Made by a program: the position numbers and the translations under genes. The notes under the pieces are model-generated. The model was given only the letters and a program-made list of their open reading frames with translations, did no database searches and was not told the DNA's origin. A stretch of 64,000 nt of DNA from Xylophilus ampelinus (GTDB taxonomy: Bacteria > Pseudomonadota > Gammaproteobacteria > Burkholderiales > Burkholderiaceae_C): contig NZ_CABFMN010000078.1 in NCBI RefSeq assembly GCF_901875635.1, positions 1 through 64,000 of the forward strand. The letters run 5' to 3'. Shown here one piece after another: positions 1 through 9,152 of this stretch (positions within the stretch are counted from its first letter, which is position 1; the number at the start of each line of letters is the position of its first letter).

Positions 1-73
1 CCTCGGCATCGAGCGTGGTGGGCACGATGCCGCGGATGTCGTATGCCTTGAAGATGGAAGCGCTGAGTTGCAT
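1..73 (-). CDS. Phosphomannomutase/phosphoglucomutase, N-terminal fragment
   Basis: This is only the first 24 codons of a minus-strand gene that continues beyond the left edge. The translation begins MQLSASIFKAYDIRGIV, and the FKAYDIRG motif is the hallmark N-terminus of AlgC/ManB-type alpha-D-phosphohexomutases. These enzymes interconvert mannose- or glucose-6-phosphate and the 1-phosphates to feed cell-surface sugar synthesis. The catalytic phosphoserine and metal loop lie outside the window. The gene is divergent from the alkylation-repair operon. The family call is firm; which sugar it prefers cannot be told. Confidence 0.85.
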   Translation of the reverse strand, partial: MQLSASIFKAYDIRGIVPTTLDAE

Positions 74-184
74 GAGGAAGGCCCCGGTGTTCTTTGCTGC
101 GGCGCATTGTAGGCACCGCCCCCGGTACCTCACATGTCCGAAAATGGCGCGTCCGAGCGGGTTTCGCCTCGTAGGATGCCTGCC

Positions 185-1735
185 ATGCCACCCCCGCCCG
201 CTCCCATCGACGCTACCGAAAGCGACGCCTGTTACCTCGCGATGAAGACACACGACGCGCGTTTCGACGGGCGCTTCTTCACCGCCGTCACCTCCACCGG
301 GATCTACTGCCGCCCCGTGTGCCGCGTGAAGACGCCGCGGCGCGAGAACTGCCGCTTCTACCGCCACGCGGCGCAGGCCGAGGCAGCGGGCTTTCGGCCC
401 TGCCTGCGCTGCCGGCCCGAACTGGCGCCCCGGCGGAACGACCCCGCCGCCTGGAGCACGGCCGACGCCTCGCGCCTGCTGGCGCTGCAGGCGGCGCGGC
501 TCATGGACGAGCCGGACGCCTGGACCGATGCCCAGCCGCCCGGCGCTGCCGCGGTGGCGGCGCGCATCGGCGTGAGCGACCGGCACCTGCGCCGCATGTT
601 CGAGGCGCAGTTCGGCGTCTCGCCCCTGCAGTACCTGCAGACGCGGCGCCTGCTGGCCGCCAAACAGTTGATTGCCGACACCACGCTGCCGATGACCGAG
701 GTGGCACTGGCCAGCGGCTTCTCGAGCGTGCGCCGCTTCAACGCGGCCTTCGTCTCGCACTACGGCTTGAACCCGAGCGCCCTGCGCCGCGCCGGCCCGG
801 CACCCGCGGCACACGGCATCCGCGTGCGGCTGGCCTGGCGCCCACCCTACGACGTGGCGGCCATGCTGGGGTTCTTCGCGCGCCGCGCGATCGCCGGCGT
901 GGAGCAGGTCGCGGGCGACCGCCTCGACCGCACGGTGCGCATCGGCCACGGCGCGCAGGCGCGCTGCGGTTGGCTGAGTGCGCGCTTCGACGCAGCGGCC
1001 GGCGAACTCGAACTGTCCGTCGACGACGCGCTGGCACCGGTGCTGCCGGCGGTCATCGCACGGGTGCGGGCGCTGTTCGACCTCGATGCCGACCCGGCCG
1101 CCATCGACGCAGCGCTGCATGCGGCCTTCCCGCTCGGCGACGGCGTGCGGGTGCCGGGCACGGTGGACGGCTTCGAGCTGGCGGTGCGCGCGGTGCTCGG
1201 CCAGCAGGTCACGGTGGCGGCGGCACGCACGCTCGGCGCGCGGCTTGTGCAGGCCTTCGGTGAGCCGGTCGCCACGCCCGTCCCGGGGCTGGACCGGCTG
1301 TTCCCCACACCTGCGGCGCTCGCGGCCGCAAGCGACGATGCACTCGGCCGCCTCGGCATCGTGCGCCAGCGCCAGGCCGCGCTGCAGGCCCTGGCGCGCG
1401 AAACGCTCGAAGGCCGGCTGGCCCTGCATCCGGGCGCCGATGTGGCCCGCACCTGCGCCACCCTGCAGGCGCTGCCCGGCATCGGCGACTGGACGGCGCA
1501 GTACATCGCCATGCGCGCGCTGCGCTGGCCCGACGCCTTCCCGGCCGGCGACGTGGCCTTGCAGAAGGCGCTGGGCGTGACCGGTGCCAAGGCCGCCGCG
1601 CAGGCCTCCGAGGCCTGGCGGCCGTGGCGCAGCTATGCGGTGCTGCGTGCCTGGCACGCAGCAGCGGCCACGCCGCCATCCTTTGCTATTAATTCAATAG
1701 CTGCCTGCGCCCGACTGGCGGGCGCTACAGCCTGA
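185..1735 (+). CDS. Ada-AlkA fusion: methyl-accepting AraC regulator plus 3-methyladenine DNA glycosylase
   Basis: The protein probably senses methyl-phosphotriesters and also removes alkylated bases. Counting from the ATG at 185, residues 25-85 form the Ada zinc domain, with the four cysteines C42, C46 (GIYCRPVC), C73 and C76 (PCLRC). An AraC-type helix-turn-helix follows at about 110-205, then an AlkA N domain and a helix-hairpin-helix glycosylase domain ending in GIGDWTAQY and the catalytic-aspartate motif PAGDVAL. The C-terminal O6-methyltransferase domain of classical Ada is absent; the next gene supplies it. ATGs at 134 and 176 are alternative starts. I prefer 185 because an AGGA lies about ten bases upstream. 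The last 17 residues are encoded by a dispersed repeat (see repeat at 1684). The family and domain order are confident. Confidence 0.9.
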   Translation: MPPPPAPIDATESDACYLAMKTHDARFDGRFFTAVTSTGIYCRPVCRVKTPRRENCRFYRHAAQAEAAGFRPCLRCRPELAPRRNDPAAWSTADASRLLALQAARLMDEPDAWTDAQPPGAAAVAARIGVSDRHLRRMFEAQFGVSPLQYLQTRRLLAAKQLIADTTLPMTEVALASGFSSVRRFNAAFVSHYGLNPSALRRAGPAPAAHGIRVRLAWRPPYDVAAMLGFFARRAIAGVEQVAGDRLDRTVRIGHGAQARCGWLSARFDAAAGELELSVDDALAPVLPAVIARVRALFDLDADPAAIDAALHAAFPLGDGVRVPGTVDGFELAVRAVLGQQVTVAAARTLGARLVQAFGEPVATPVPGLDRLFPTPAALAAASDDALGRLGIVRQRQAALQALARETLEGRLALHPGADVARTCATLQALPGIGDWTAQYIAMRALRWPDAFPAGDVALQKALGVTGAKAAAQASEAWRPWRSYAVLRAWHAAAATPPSFAINSIAACARLAGATA

Positions 1736-1739
1736 TTCG
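1684..1739 (+). repeat. Dispersed Comamonadaceae-type repeat, copy 1
   Basis: This copy starts with an inverted pair (GCTATTAATTCAATAGC) followed by a GC-rich tract containing TGGCGGGCGCT. It matches six further copies in the window near 14566, 21427, 25975, 36850, 46034 and 56621. Unlike those it overlaps coding sequence: it encodes the last 17 residues and stop codon of the Ada-AlkA fusion. Confidence 0.8.
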
Positions 1740-1742
1740 ACC

Positions 1743-2255
1743 ATGAAGTTCAAGATTCCCTCCGCCTTGCACACCACGCGCATCGGCACGCCCCTGGGCG
1801 GCGTGCGCCTGGCCGCAACCGACGCCGGACTCGCCGGCATGTGGTTCGACGGCCAGCAGCACAGCCCCGACACGCGCGGCTGGCAGGACAACGACCTGCA
1901 TCCCGTGCTGCGCCAGGCCGCCGAGCAGTTGCGCGCCTACTTCGACGGGCGCCGCGACGGCTTCGACCTGCTGCTGGACCTGTCGCACGGCACGGCCTTC
2001 CAGCAGTCGGTGTGGCAGGCGCTCCTGGCCATCCCGCGCGGCGAGACGACCAGCTACGGCGCGCTCAGCCACCGGCTGGGCCGGCCAGCCGCCGTGCGTG
2101 CCGTGGGCGCGGCGGTGGGGCGCAACCCGATCAGCGTGATCGTGCCCTGCCACCGCGTGGTGGGTGCCGACGGCAGCCTCACGGGCTATGCCGGGGGGCT
2201 GCCGCGCAAGACGGCCCTGCTGGCACTCGAAGGCGCACGCGGGGCCGGCGCGTGA
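1743..2255 (+). CDS. ogt: Methylated-DNA--protein-cysteine methyltransferase
   Basis: This suicide enzyme transfers the methyl group from O6-methylguanine (or O4-methylthymine) to its own cysteine. The 170-residue length is normal for the family. The active-site motif VIVPCHRVVG is present with the acceptor cysteine at position 136, and the downstream YAGGLPRKTALL segment matches the DNA-binding end of the domain. It starts seven bases after the stop of the Ada-AlkA gene, so the two are almost certainly co-transcribed and together rebuild the activities of a complete Ada plus AlkA set. Its stop overlaps the GTG start of the next gene. Confidence 0.95.
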   Translation: MKFKIPSALHTTRIGTPLGGVRLAATDAGLAGMWFDGQQHSPDTRGWQDNDLHPVLRQAAEQLRAYFDGRRDGFDLLLDLSHGTAFQQSVWQALLAIPRGETTSYGALSHRLGRPAAVRAVGAAVGRNPISVIVPCHRVVGADGSLTGYAGGLPRKTALLALEGARGAGA

Positions 2256-3202
2256 GCGGCGCCGGCAAGACCACCACCGCGCAGCCCGGCGGCGCGCCGG
2301 CCGACTCGGCCGGCCGCGGCTGGGTGGTCGATCTCGTGCTGTTGGCCGCCCTGTGGGGCGCCTCCTTCCTCTTCATGCGGGTGGGCGCGGCGGAGTTCGG
2401 CGCGCTGCCGGCCGCCGGCATGCGGGTGGCGGTGGCGGCGATCTTCCTCATGCCGCTGCTGCTGTCGCGCGGCCAGTTCGGCGCGCTGCGCCAGCACTGG
2501 AAGGCCACGCTGGGCGTCGGCGTGCTCAATTCCGGCCTGCCCTTCGCGCTCTTCTGCTTCGCGCTGCTGACCATCAACACCGGCCTGGCAGCCGTGCTGA
2601 ACGCCACAGTGCCGATGTTCGGCGCGCTGGTGGCCTGGGCCTGGTTCGGCGACCGGCCCGACGGTTCGCGCCTGGCCGGGCTGGTGATCGGCTTCGCGGG
2701 CGTGGCGTTGCTGGCCAGCCGCTCGGCGGGCTTCCATGCGGGCGGCGACGGCTCGGCGCTGTGGGCGGTGCTGGCCTGCCTCGCGGCCTGTCTGTGCTAT
2801 GGCATCTCGGCGAGCGCGACCCGGCGCTGGCTGCAGGGTGTGCCGGCGCTGGCGACGGCCACCGGCAGCCAGCTGGGCGCCACGCTCTTCCTGCTGCTGC
2901 CGGCCCTCTGGCTGGCCCCCACGCGCATGCCGAGCGTCAAGGCCTGGCTCTCGCTGGTGGCTCTGGGCGTGGCCTGCACGGGACTGGCATACATCCTGTT
3001 CTTCCGCCTCATCGCACGGGCCGGTCCGGCCAAGGCGCTGACGGTGACCTTCCTGGTGCCGGTGTTCGCCGTCTTCTACGGCGCCGTGTTCCTGGGCGAG
3101 ACCGTGACGCCCTGGATGCTGGGCTGCGCCGCGGTGATCGTGTGCGGCGTGGCGCTGTCCAGCGGCCTGGTGCGGCTGGGCCGACGGGCGTTGGTCAGAT
3201 GA
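2252..3202 (+). CDS. EamA/DMT-superfamily transporter
   Basis: This is an integral membrane protein of 316 residues with about ten hydrophobic segments arranged as two EamA repeats, typical of drug/metabolite exporters. The first repeat begins near AALWGASFLFMRVG, and the second carries ACTGLAYILFFRLI. The GTG start at 2252 overlaps the ogt stop codon by four bases (GTGA), indicating translational coupling. The substrate cannot be inferred. Its stop overlaps by eight bases with the convergent DUF1345 gene. Family assignment is secure. Confidence 0.88.
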   Translation: MSGAGKTTTAQPGGAPADSAGRGWVVDLVLLAALWGASFLFMRVGAAEFGALPAAGMRVAVAAIFLMPLLLSRGQFGALRQHWKATLGVGVLNSGLPFALFCFALLTINTGLAAVLNATVPMFGALVAWAWFGDRPDGSRLAGLVIGFAGVALLASRSAGFHAGGDGSALWAVLACLAACLCYGISASATRRWLQGVPALATATGSQLGATLFLLLPALWLAPTRMPSVKAWLSLVALGVACTGLAYILFFRLIARAGPAKALTVTFLVPVFAVFYGAVFLGETVTPWMLGCAAVIVCGVALSSGLVRLGRRALVR

Positions 3203-3851
3203 TGCCGGCCACCACGTTGATGGACAGCGCCAGCACCAGCATGTTGAAGCCGAAGGACAGCACGCTGTGGATCAGCGTGGTGCGGCGCATCTCGCGCGAG
3301 CTGACCTGCACGTCGGACACCTGCGAGGTCATGCCCACCACGAAGGCGTAGTACATGAAGTCCGCGTAGTCGGGCTCCTCCTTGCCGGGAAACTCCAGGC
3401 CGCCCTCATCGGGCGTGTCGTCGTCCTGGTAGTAGCTGTGCGCGTAATGGAACGCATACATCGTGTGGATCATGAGCCACGAGCCGGCGAGCGAGACCAG
3501 CGCCAGCGCGACGTGGGCGACGCGCAGGGCGCCATCCATCTGCTTGACCTGACCCAGCAGCATGGCGATGGCCGCCACGCTGATGAAGACGGCCGCAAGC
3601 ATCGCACCCAGCAGCACGGCGCCCGGCGGGTCGAGCGAGCGGGCCCGGTGCTTGACCTGCCCGGCATCGAAGCGATGCGCCAGCCACAGCGCCAGCAGCA
3701 GGTACGCGGCCACGCCGCCGCTCCATCCGAGCAGGCCCAGCGCCATGCCGTGCGCACCCAGCGCTGCAGCCACGCCGGTGGTGGCGAGCCCGGCCAGTGC
3801 GCCGTAGGCCAGGCGCTGCGTGCCGTCCATCCGCATCAGTTGCATCGACAT
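3195..3851 (-). CDS. DUF1345 integral membrane protein
   Basis: This 218-residue protein has about five membrane segments. It carries the family motif region MYAFHYAHSYY followed by an acidic loop and PDYADFMYYAFVVGMTSQVSDV, which are typical of DUF1345. No function has been established for the family that I know of. The start is placed at 3851; ATGs at 3845 and 3836 are also possible. A longer in-frame extension upstream to 4046 is rejected because it is arginine-rich and overlaps the divergent cytochrome gene. It is divergent from that gene and convergent with the DMT transporter. Confidence 0.82.
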   Translation of the reverse strand: MSMQLMRMDGTQRLAYGALAGLATTGVAAALGAHGMALGLLGWSGGVAAYLLLALWLAHRFDAGQVKHRARSLDPPGAVLLGAMLAAVFISVAAIAMLLGQVKQMDGALRVAHVALALVSLAGSWLMIHTMYAFHYAHSYYQDDDTPDEGGLEFPGKEEPDYADFMYYAFVVGMTSQVSDVQVSSREMRRTTLIHSVLSFGFNMLVLALSINVVAGII

Positions 3852-3955
3852 CGGGCGACTGTAGCGTGCGGTTCCGGACACCTGGCTGATCCGGTCGCGG
3901 CGGGCAACAACTGATCTGCCCGCGCACAAGCCGCCCCGCGACAATGGCCCGACCC

Positions 3956-4693
3956 ATGACGACGACCTTTTTCGACCGACGCCGGGCCAGCTGTCGTGCC
4001 CTGGTGGCCGTGGCGGCCCTGGCCACCTGCGCCGCGTTGGCGCCACCCGCTGCGCATGCGGCCCCGCCCGAGGACATGGCGCGCCGCATGGCCGCCTGCA
4101 TCACCTGCCACGGCCGCGACGGCCAGGCGACCAACTCAGGCTACTTCCCGCGCCTGGCGGGCAAGCCGGCCGGCTACCTCTACGCGCAGTTGCGCAGCTT
4201 TCGCGACGGCCGGCGCCAGCAGGCCGACATGAGCCACCTGCTGGTCAACCTCTCGGACGCGTACCTGCGCGACATGGCGGAGTACTTCGCCTCGCTCGAC
4301 TTCCCCTACCCGCCGCCGGCCGCGTCCGACCTGCCGGCCGCGACGCTGACCCGCGGGCGGGAACTGGTCTTCGGCGGCGACGCAGCGCGCGGCCTGCCCG
4401 CCTGCGTGCGCTGCCACGGCGAGGCCCTGACCGGCGTGCAGCCCGGCATCCCCTCGCTCCTGGGCCTGCCGCGCCTGTACATCGCCTCGCAACTGGGCGC
4501 CTGGGTCACCGGCGACCGCCGCGCGCCGGCGCCCGACTGCATGGCGGATGTGGGCCGCAAGCTCGACAACCGCGACATCACGGCCATCGCCGGCTGGCTG
4601 GCCGCGCAGCCCGTGCCTGCGGGCGCCAAGCCGGCCACGACGCTGCCCGGCGGCCTGCCGGTGGCCTGCAGCGCCATGGAGGCCCACTGGTGA
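3956..4693 (+). CDS. Diheme c-type cytochrome (cytochrome c4-like), exported
   Basis: This periplasmic electron carrier has 245 residues. Residues 1-35 form a Sec signal peptide ending near PAAHAA. Two haem-binding CxxCH motifs are visible, CITCH at C48-H52 and CVRCH at C150-H154, giving the two-domain layout of cytochrome c4-like proteins. An ATG at 3944 is an alternative start four codons earlier. A GACAAT hexamer overlapping that ATG could be a -10 element and would favour 3956. The stop overlaps the GTG of the triheme cytochrome gene by four bases, so the two form an operon. The redox partner is not encoded nearby. Confidence 0.88.
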   Translation: MTTTFFDRRRASCRALVAVAALATCAALAPPAAHAAPPEDMARRMAACITCHGRDGQATNSGYFPRLAGKPAGYLYAQLRSFRDGRRQQADMSHLLVNLSDAYLRDMAEYFASLDFPYPPPAASDLPAATLTRGRELVFGGDAARGLPACVRCHGEALTGVQPGIPSLLGLPRLYIASQLGAWVTGDRRAPAPDCMADVGRKLDNRDITAIAGWLAAQPVPAGAKPATTLPGGLPVACSAMEAHW

Positions 4694-5967
4694 AGGCGCG
4701 CCGCCTGCTGCTGCGCACGCTGCTGGCGCTGATCGCCGTATTCGTGCTTCTGACCGCCGCCATGGTCGCCCTGAACCTGCGTGGCGAAGACCCGGTGAGC
4801 GACGCGCGCCCGGACGGCTTCGTCGCTTCGCCCGGCCAGGTGGAACGCGGACGCTACCTGGCGCTGGCCGGCAACTGCGCCGGTTGCCACACGGCGCGCG
4901 GTGGCGCAGCGTATGCCGGCGGCCGTGGCATCGAGACGCCCTTCGGCACGATCTACACCAGCAACCTCACGCCCGAGCCGCTCACCGGCATCGGCCTGTG
5001 GAACGCCGACCATTTCTGGCGCGCGATGCACAACGGCCGCTCGCGCGACGGCCGCCTGCTGTACCCGGCCTTCCCGTACACCAGCTTCACGCAGATGACA
5101 CGCGAGGACTCGGACGCCATCTACGCCTGGCTGCGCACGCTGCCGCCGGCGGCGCAGGCGAACCGAGCCCACACGCTGGCCTTTCCCTACGACACGCAGG
5201 CCGCACTGGCCGTGTGGCGCGCGATCTTCTTCACGCCCGGGCGCTTCGAGCCGCAAGCGCAGCGCTCGGCCGAATGGAACCGCGGCGCCTATCTGGTGGG
5301 TGGGCTGGGCCATTGCATCGCCTGCCATGGCAGCCGCAATTCGCTGGGAGCGACCGACACGGCGCGCGGGCTGGTCGGCGGCATGCTGCCGGGAGAGAAC
5401 TGGTACGCGCCCGCGCTCGATGCGGCGTCGGAAGCCGGCGTCGCGGGCTGGGACACGAACGAGGTCGTAACGCTGCTCAAGACCGGTCGCACGACGCACG
5501 CCTCGGTGCTGGGGCCGATGGCCGAGGTCGTGTACCGCAGTACCCAGCACCTCAGCGAGGCCGACCTGCGTGCGATGGCGGTGTACCTGCAGGCCCTGCC
5601 GCAGGCACCGGCGGCGGCACCTGCGCCAGCGGGCCGCCGCAACGACGTGGTGCTGCAGCGCGGCGAGAAGATCTATGCGCAGCAATGCGCCTGGTGCCAC
5701 GGCGAACGCGGCGAGGGCGTGGCTGGCACCTTCCCGCCGCTGGCCGGCAACCGCGCGGTGAACATGCGCAACGCGAGCAACCTGGTGCAGGTGGTGCGGC
5801 GCGGCGGCTTCCTTCCTGCGACCGAAGGCAACCCGCAGCCTTATGGCATGCCGCCTTTCGGCCATCTGCTCGACGACGCCGACATCGCCGCGGTCCTGAG
5901 TTACGTGCGCGCCAGCTGGGGCAACACCGGCGCCGAGGTCACGCAGCGCGAAGCGATGCAGCGCTGA
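4690..5967 (+). CDS. Triheme membrane-anchored cytochrome c, dehydrogenase-subunit type
   Basis: The 425-residue protein has an uncleaved or signal-like N-terminal membrane segment (about residues 5-30). Three CxxCH motifs follow: CAGCH (C63), CIACH (C209) and CAWCH (C333). This spacing is that of the cytochrome subunit of membrane-bound alcohol, gluconate or aldehyde dehydrogenases, which passes electrons to ubiquinone or another cytochrome. The GTG start overlaps the upstream stop (GTGA). No dehydrogenase catalytic subunit lies next to it; instead it is paired with a diheme cytochrome. The substrate is therefore unknown. Confidence 0.85.
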   Translation: MKARRLLLRTLLALIAVFVLLTAAMVALNLRGEDPVSDARPDGFVASPGQVERGRYLALAGNCAGCHTARGGAAYAGGRGIETPFGTIYTSNLTPEPLTGIGLWNADHFWRAMHNGRSRDGRLLYPAFPYTSFTQMTREDSDAIYAWLRTLPPAAQANRAHTLAFPYDTQAALAVWRAIFFTPGRFEPQAQRSAEWNRGAYLVGGLGHCIACHGSRNSLGATDTARGLVGGMLPGENWYAPALDAASEAGVAGWDTNEVVTLLKTGRTTHASVLGPMAEVVYRSTQHLSEADLRAMAVYLQALPQAPAAAPAPAGRRNDVVLQRGEKIYAQQCAWCHGERGEGVAGTFPPLAGNRAVNMRNASNLVQVVRRGGFLPATEGNPQPYGMPPFGHLLDDADIAAVLSYVRASWGNTGAEVTQREAMQR

Positions 5968-6078
5968 GTTCGGAGCACCACCGCGCGCGAACAGCTGATG
6001 AAGCGCATTCGACTGGCGCCTGAGCGGCGCCGCCATTCTTGGCGCTTGTCCAGCCCCGGGGCAGTGGGCTAGGGCGGC

Positions 6079-6124
6079 AGGCCCAAAAAAGAAAAAGCCC
6101 TTGCAGCGAGCTGCAAGGGCTTTT
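6079..6124 (-). terminator. Rho-independent terminator of the tRNA operon
   Basis: A perfect 14-bp stem (AAAAGCCCTTGCAG, 6093-6106, pairing with 6111-6124) with a four-base loop is followed on the minus strand by two runs of T down to 6085. It lies just downstream of tRNA-Asp and ends that transcript. It may also act on transcripts from the cytochrome operon, since the stem ends in T residues on the plus strand too. Confidence 0.9.
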
Positions 6125-6129
6125 GTGCT

Positions 6130-6206
6130 TGGCGGAGTGGACGGGACTCGAACCCGCGACCCCCGGCGTGACAGGCCGGTATTCTAACCAACTGAACTAC
6201 CACTCC
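6130..6206 (-). tRNA. tRNA-Asp (anticodon GTC)
   Basis: The minus strand folds as a 77-nt tRNA: acceptor stem GGAGTGG pairs with CCACTCC, the anticodon loop is CTGTCAC, and the T arm is GGGTTCGAGTCCC. The terminal CCA is encoded. It closely resembles E. coli tRNA-Asp. It is the last of three tRNAs read in the same direction. Confidence 0.97.
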
Positions 6207-6264
6207 CGGCAGTGTGACTTCCGCTCTTGCATCCTTCGATGCGCGAGCCAAGTGCCACAAAACT

Positions 6265-6340
6265 TGGCGACCCTACGGGGATTCGAACCCCGGTACTCAC
6301 CGTGAAAGGGTGATGTCCTAGGCCTCTAGACGATAGGGTC
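6265..6340 (-). tRNA. tRNA-Glu (anticodon TTC)
   Basis: The minus strand gives a 76-nt tRNA with acceptor GACCCTA pairing with TAGGGTC, anticodon loop CTTTCAC, T arm GGGGTTCGAATCCCC and encoded CCA. It lies in the same transcription unit as tRNA-Ala and tRNA-Asp, directly downstream of gltX, whose enzyme charges it. Confidence 0.97.
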
Positions 6341-6386
6341 AAAACCTGGACTGACCAAGACTTTTCAGTCTATTCGACACCTTGTT

Positions 6387-6462
<76 letters not shown>

Positions 6463-6523
6463 GGTGAACCCGCCAGAAGTTGCCTTCTTTTGTTGTTCGT
6501 CCCTACTGGGTGTCGAGCCTCGC

Positions 6524-6553
6524 AGTATATACCGAAAATCACGCTTTGCTCAA
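6524..6553 (-). promoter_or_regulatory. Sigma-70-type promoter of the tRNA operon
   Basis: On the minus strand TTGAGC (6553-6548) and TATACT (6529-6524) are separated by 18 bases, and a GC-rich discriminator (GCGAGGC) follows, as in stringently controlled stable-RNA promoters. The -35 element lies in the last codons of gltX, so the tRNAs can be transcribed independently of gltX. Confidence 0.65.
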
Positions 6554-7924
6554 TCTTTCGATTGCGACGTCGCGAGAAAAAAGGGCGAGCACGGCATCGA
6601 GCGACGGTGTCTGCGGCGTACCCAGCACGAGGACGCGCACGGGCATGGCCAGTGCCGGCATCTTCAGGCCGTGGGCAGCAAGCACTTCCTTGATGGCAGC
6701 GGCGATCGATGCCTTGTCCCACGCCACGGTCTTCAGCTTTTCGGCCAGGGCCGCGATGGCCGGCCTCACGGCATCGGTCAGGTGCTGCGTGCGATCGGCG
6801 TCGCTGGCCTGCACATCGGCGTAGAAGGCCTTCGCCCATTGCGCCAGTGCCACCGTGGTGTCGCAGCGATCCTTGAACAGCGCGCAGATGGCAGGCAGGC
6901 GCTCGTCGGCCGTGATGCCCAGGCGGGCGAGCTGCTCGGCCACCAGAGGCGCCAGCGCCGGGTCGTCCATGGCCTTGAGGTGCTGCGCGTTGACCCAGCG
7001 CAGCTTCGCCTCGTCGAACTGGGCCGCGCTGCGGCCCAGGTGGTCGAGGTCGAACCATTCGAGGAACTGGGCGCGCGAGAAGATCTCGTCGTCACCATGG
7101 CTCCAGCCCAACCGCGCCAGGTAATTGACCATAGCGTCGGGCAGGTAGCCCTCGTCGCGGTACTGCGTCACGGGCTTGGCGCCGTTGCGCTTGCTCATCT
7201 TCTCGCCCTGCTCGTTGAGCACGGTGGGCAGGTGCGCGTACACCGGCGGCTCCTTGCCCAGGGCGCGGAAGATGTTGATCTGGCGCGGCGTGTTGTTCAC
7301 ATGGTCGTCGCCGCGGATCACGTGCGTGATCGCCATGTCGATGTCGTCGACCACAACGCAGAAGTTGTACGTGGGCGTGCCGTCCGGCCGGGCGATGACG
7401 AGGTCGTCGAGCTCGTCGTTGGCGATCTCGATGCGGCCCTTGACCTTGTCGTCCCACGCGACCACGCCGTCCTGCGGGTTGCGAAAGCGCAGCACCGGCT
7501 GCACGCCCTCGGGCACGGGCGGCAGCACCTTGCCGGGTTCGGGGCGCCAGGTGCCGTCGTAGCGCGGCTTCTGCTTGGCGGCCATCTGCCGTTCGCGCAG
7601 CGCATCGAGCTCGGCCACGCTCATGTAGCAGGGGTAAACCTGGCCCGCTGACTGCAGTTCGGCCAGCACGGCCTTGTAACGGTCCATCCGCTGCATTTGA
7701 TAGAACGGGCCTTCGTCGTGATCGAGGCCCAGCCAGGCCATGCCTTCGAGGATCACGTCGACCGCGGCCTGCGTGGAACGCTCGAGGTCGGTGTCCTCGA
7801 TGCGCAGGATGAAGTCGCCGCCCGTCGAGCGCGCGAAGGCCCATGGATACAGGGCCGAACGGATGTTGCCCAGGTGGATGAAGCCGGTGGGCGATGGTGC
7901 GAAACGCGTGCGAGTCTTGCTCAT
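6539..7924 (-). CDS. gltX: Glutamyl-tRNA synthetase
   Basis: This class I aminoacyl-tRNA synthetase of 461 residues attaches glutamate to tRNA-Glu. The N-terminus [14 protein letters not shown] leads into the HIGH-equivalent HLGN, followed by [12 protein letters not shown], and the KMSKR signature appears as [10 protein letters not shown]. The C-terminal anticodon-binding region is complete. It lies upstream of tRNA-Ala, tRNA-Glu and tRNA-Asp on the same strand. Twelve bases separate its start from the stop of metZ. Length and motifs are normal; confidence is high. Confidence 0.97.
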   Translation of the reverse strand: MSKTRTRFAPSPTGFIHLGNIRSALYPWAFARSTGGDFILRIEDTDLERSTQAAVDVILEGMAWLGLDHDEGPFYQMQRMDRYKAVLAELQSAGQVYPCYMSVAELDALRERQMAAKQKPRYDGTWRPEPGKVLPPVPEGVQPVLRFRNPQDGVVAWDDKVKGRIEIANDELDDLVIARPDGTPTYNFCVVVDDIDMAITHVIRGDDHVNNTPRQINIFRALGKEPPVYAHLPTVLNEQGEKMSKRNGAKPVTQYRDEGYLPDAMVNYLARLGWSHGDDEIFSRAQFLEWFDLDHLGRSAAQFDEAKLRWVNAQHLKAMDDPALAPLVAEQLARLGITADERLPAICALFKDRCDTTVALAQWAKAFYADVQASDADRTQHLTDAVRPAIAALAEKLKTVAWDKASIAAAIKEVLAAHGLKMPALAMPVRVLVLGTPQTPSLDAVLALFSRDVAIERLSKA

Positions 7925-7935
7925 TGTTCTTCTGG

Positions 7936-9150
7936 TCAGGCCGCGAGCGTGGACAGGCCACGCATCAGGTCGTCCTGGATGTCCTCGGGGTGTTCGAGGC
8001 CGACGGCCACGCGGATCGTGCCCTGCGTGATGCGCGCGGCCTGACGCTGCGGCTCGGTCAGGCGCCCGTGGGAGGTGGTGGCCGGATGGCTGATGATGGT
8101 TTTGGTGTCGCCGAGGTTGGTGGCGATGGACAGCACGCGGCAGCTGTCGATGACGTGAAACGCCTTGGCGCGCGCGGCTTCGGGCGTATCGCCGGCCAGC
8201 ACGAAGCTGAGCACGCCGCCGCCCAGGCCGCTTTGCTGTCGCATGGCCAACTCATGCTGCGGGTGCGAAGGCAGACCGCAGTAGTAGACGCGCGCCACCT
8301 GCGGCTGCGCTTCCAGCCAACGCGCTACGGCCAGCGAGTTCTCGCAATGGGCCTTCACACGCACAGCCAGCGTTTCCATGCCCTTGAGCACAACCCAGGC
8401 GTTGAAGGGCGACAGCACCATGCCGGCGGTGCGCACGACGGGCGCGAACTTCTCGGTGATCAGCTGATGGCTCCCGCACAGGGCGCCGGCCATCACGCGA
8501 CCCTGCCCGTCGAGGTACTTGGTGCCCGAATGCATGACGATGTCGGCCCCCAGTTCGATCGGCCGCTGCAGGATGGGCGTGGCGAAGCAGTTGTCCACCG
8601 CCAGCAGCGCACCCGCACCATGCGCGATCTCGGCCAGCGCTGCGATGTCGCAGACCTCGGTCAGCGGGTTGGTCGGCGTCTCGGCGAACAGGAGCTTCGT
8701 GGTCGGTCGCACAGCGGCGCGCCATTCGTCGACGTCGGTCTGCGAGACGAAGGTGGTCTCGACGCCGAACTTGCCGAACTCCTTGGCGAAAAGATTCAGC
8801 GTGGAGCCGAACATGGAGCGCGAGAGCACGACATGGTCGCCCGACTTGAGCAGACCCATGATCATCATGAGGATCGCGCCCATGCCGCTTGCGGCACCGA
8901 TCGCGGCCTCGGTGCCTTCCATCGCGGCGAGCCGCTGCTCGAAGCTGGTGACGGTCGGGTTCGACGTGCGGGCGTAGGTGTAGCCTTCGCCGCTCGCGAA
9001 ACGCTGCGCCGAGGTCTCGGAATCGGGCTGCACGAAGCCGGTCGTGAGGTACAGCGCCTCGGAGTTCTCGCCGTACTGGCTGCGCTCGATGGCGGTGCGT
9101 ACTGCCAGCGTCTCCGGCCGCAGGCCCTCCGGCAGGGATCGGTCCGTCAT
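7936..9150 (-). CDS. metZ: O-succinylhomoserine sulfhydrylase
   Basis: This PLP enzyme makes homocysteine directly from O-succinylhomoserine and sulfide in methionine synthesis. The 404-residue protein starts [18 protein letters not shown] and carries the Cys/Met-metabolism family features [15 protein letters not shown]-like ASGMGA, and the PLP lysine in [12 protein letters not shown]. It begins two bases after the purF stop, an arrangement common in beta- and gammaproteobacteria. Cystathionine gamma-synthase (MetB) is a close relative. The purF-linked context favours MetZ. Confidence 0.93.
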   Translation of the reverse strand: MTDRSLPEGLRPETLAVRTAIERSQYGENSEALYLTTGFVQPDSETSAQRFASGEGYTYARTSNPTVTSFEQRLAAMEGTEAAIGAASGMGAILMMIMGLLKSGDHVVLSRSMFGSTLNLFAKEFGKFGVETTFVSQTDVDEWRAAVRPTTKLLFAETPTNPLTEVCDIAALAEIAHGAGALLAVDNCFATPILQRPIELGADIVMHSGTKYLDGQGRVMAGALCGSHQLITEKFAPVVRTAGMVLSPFNAWVVLKGMETLAVRVKAHCENSLAVARWLEAQPQVARVYYCGLPSHPQHELAMRQQSGLGGGVLSFVLAGDTPEAARAKAFHVIDSCRVLSIATNLGDTKTIISHPATTSHGRLTEPQRQAARITQGTIRVAVGLEHPEDIQDDLMRGLSTLAA

Positions 9151-9152
9151 GC

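Noticed and set aside
15..245. Short plus-strand frame at the left edge
   Set aside because: It overlaps the minus-strand phosphohexomutase start and the Ada-AlkA start and has no ribosome site or family features.
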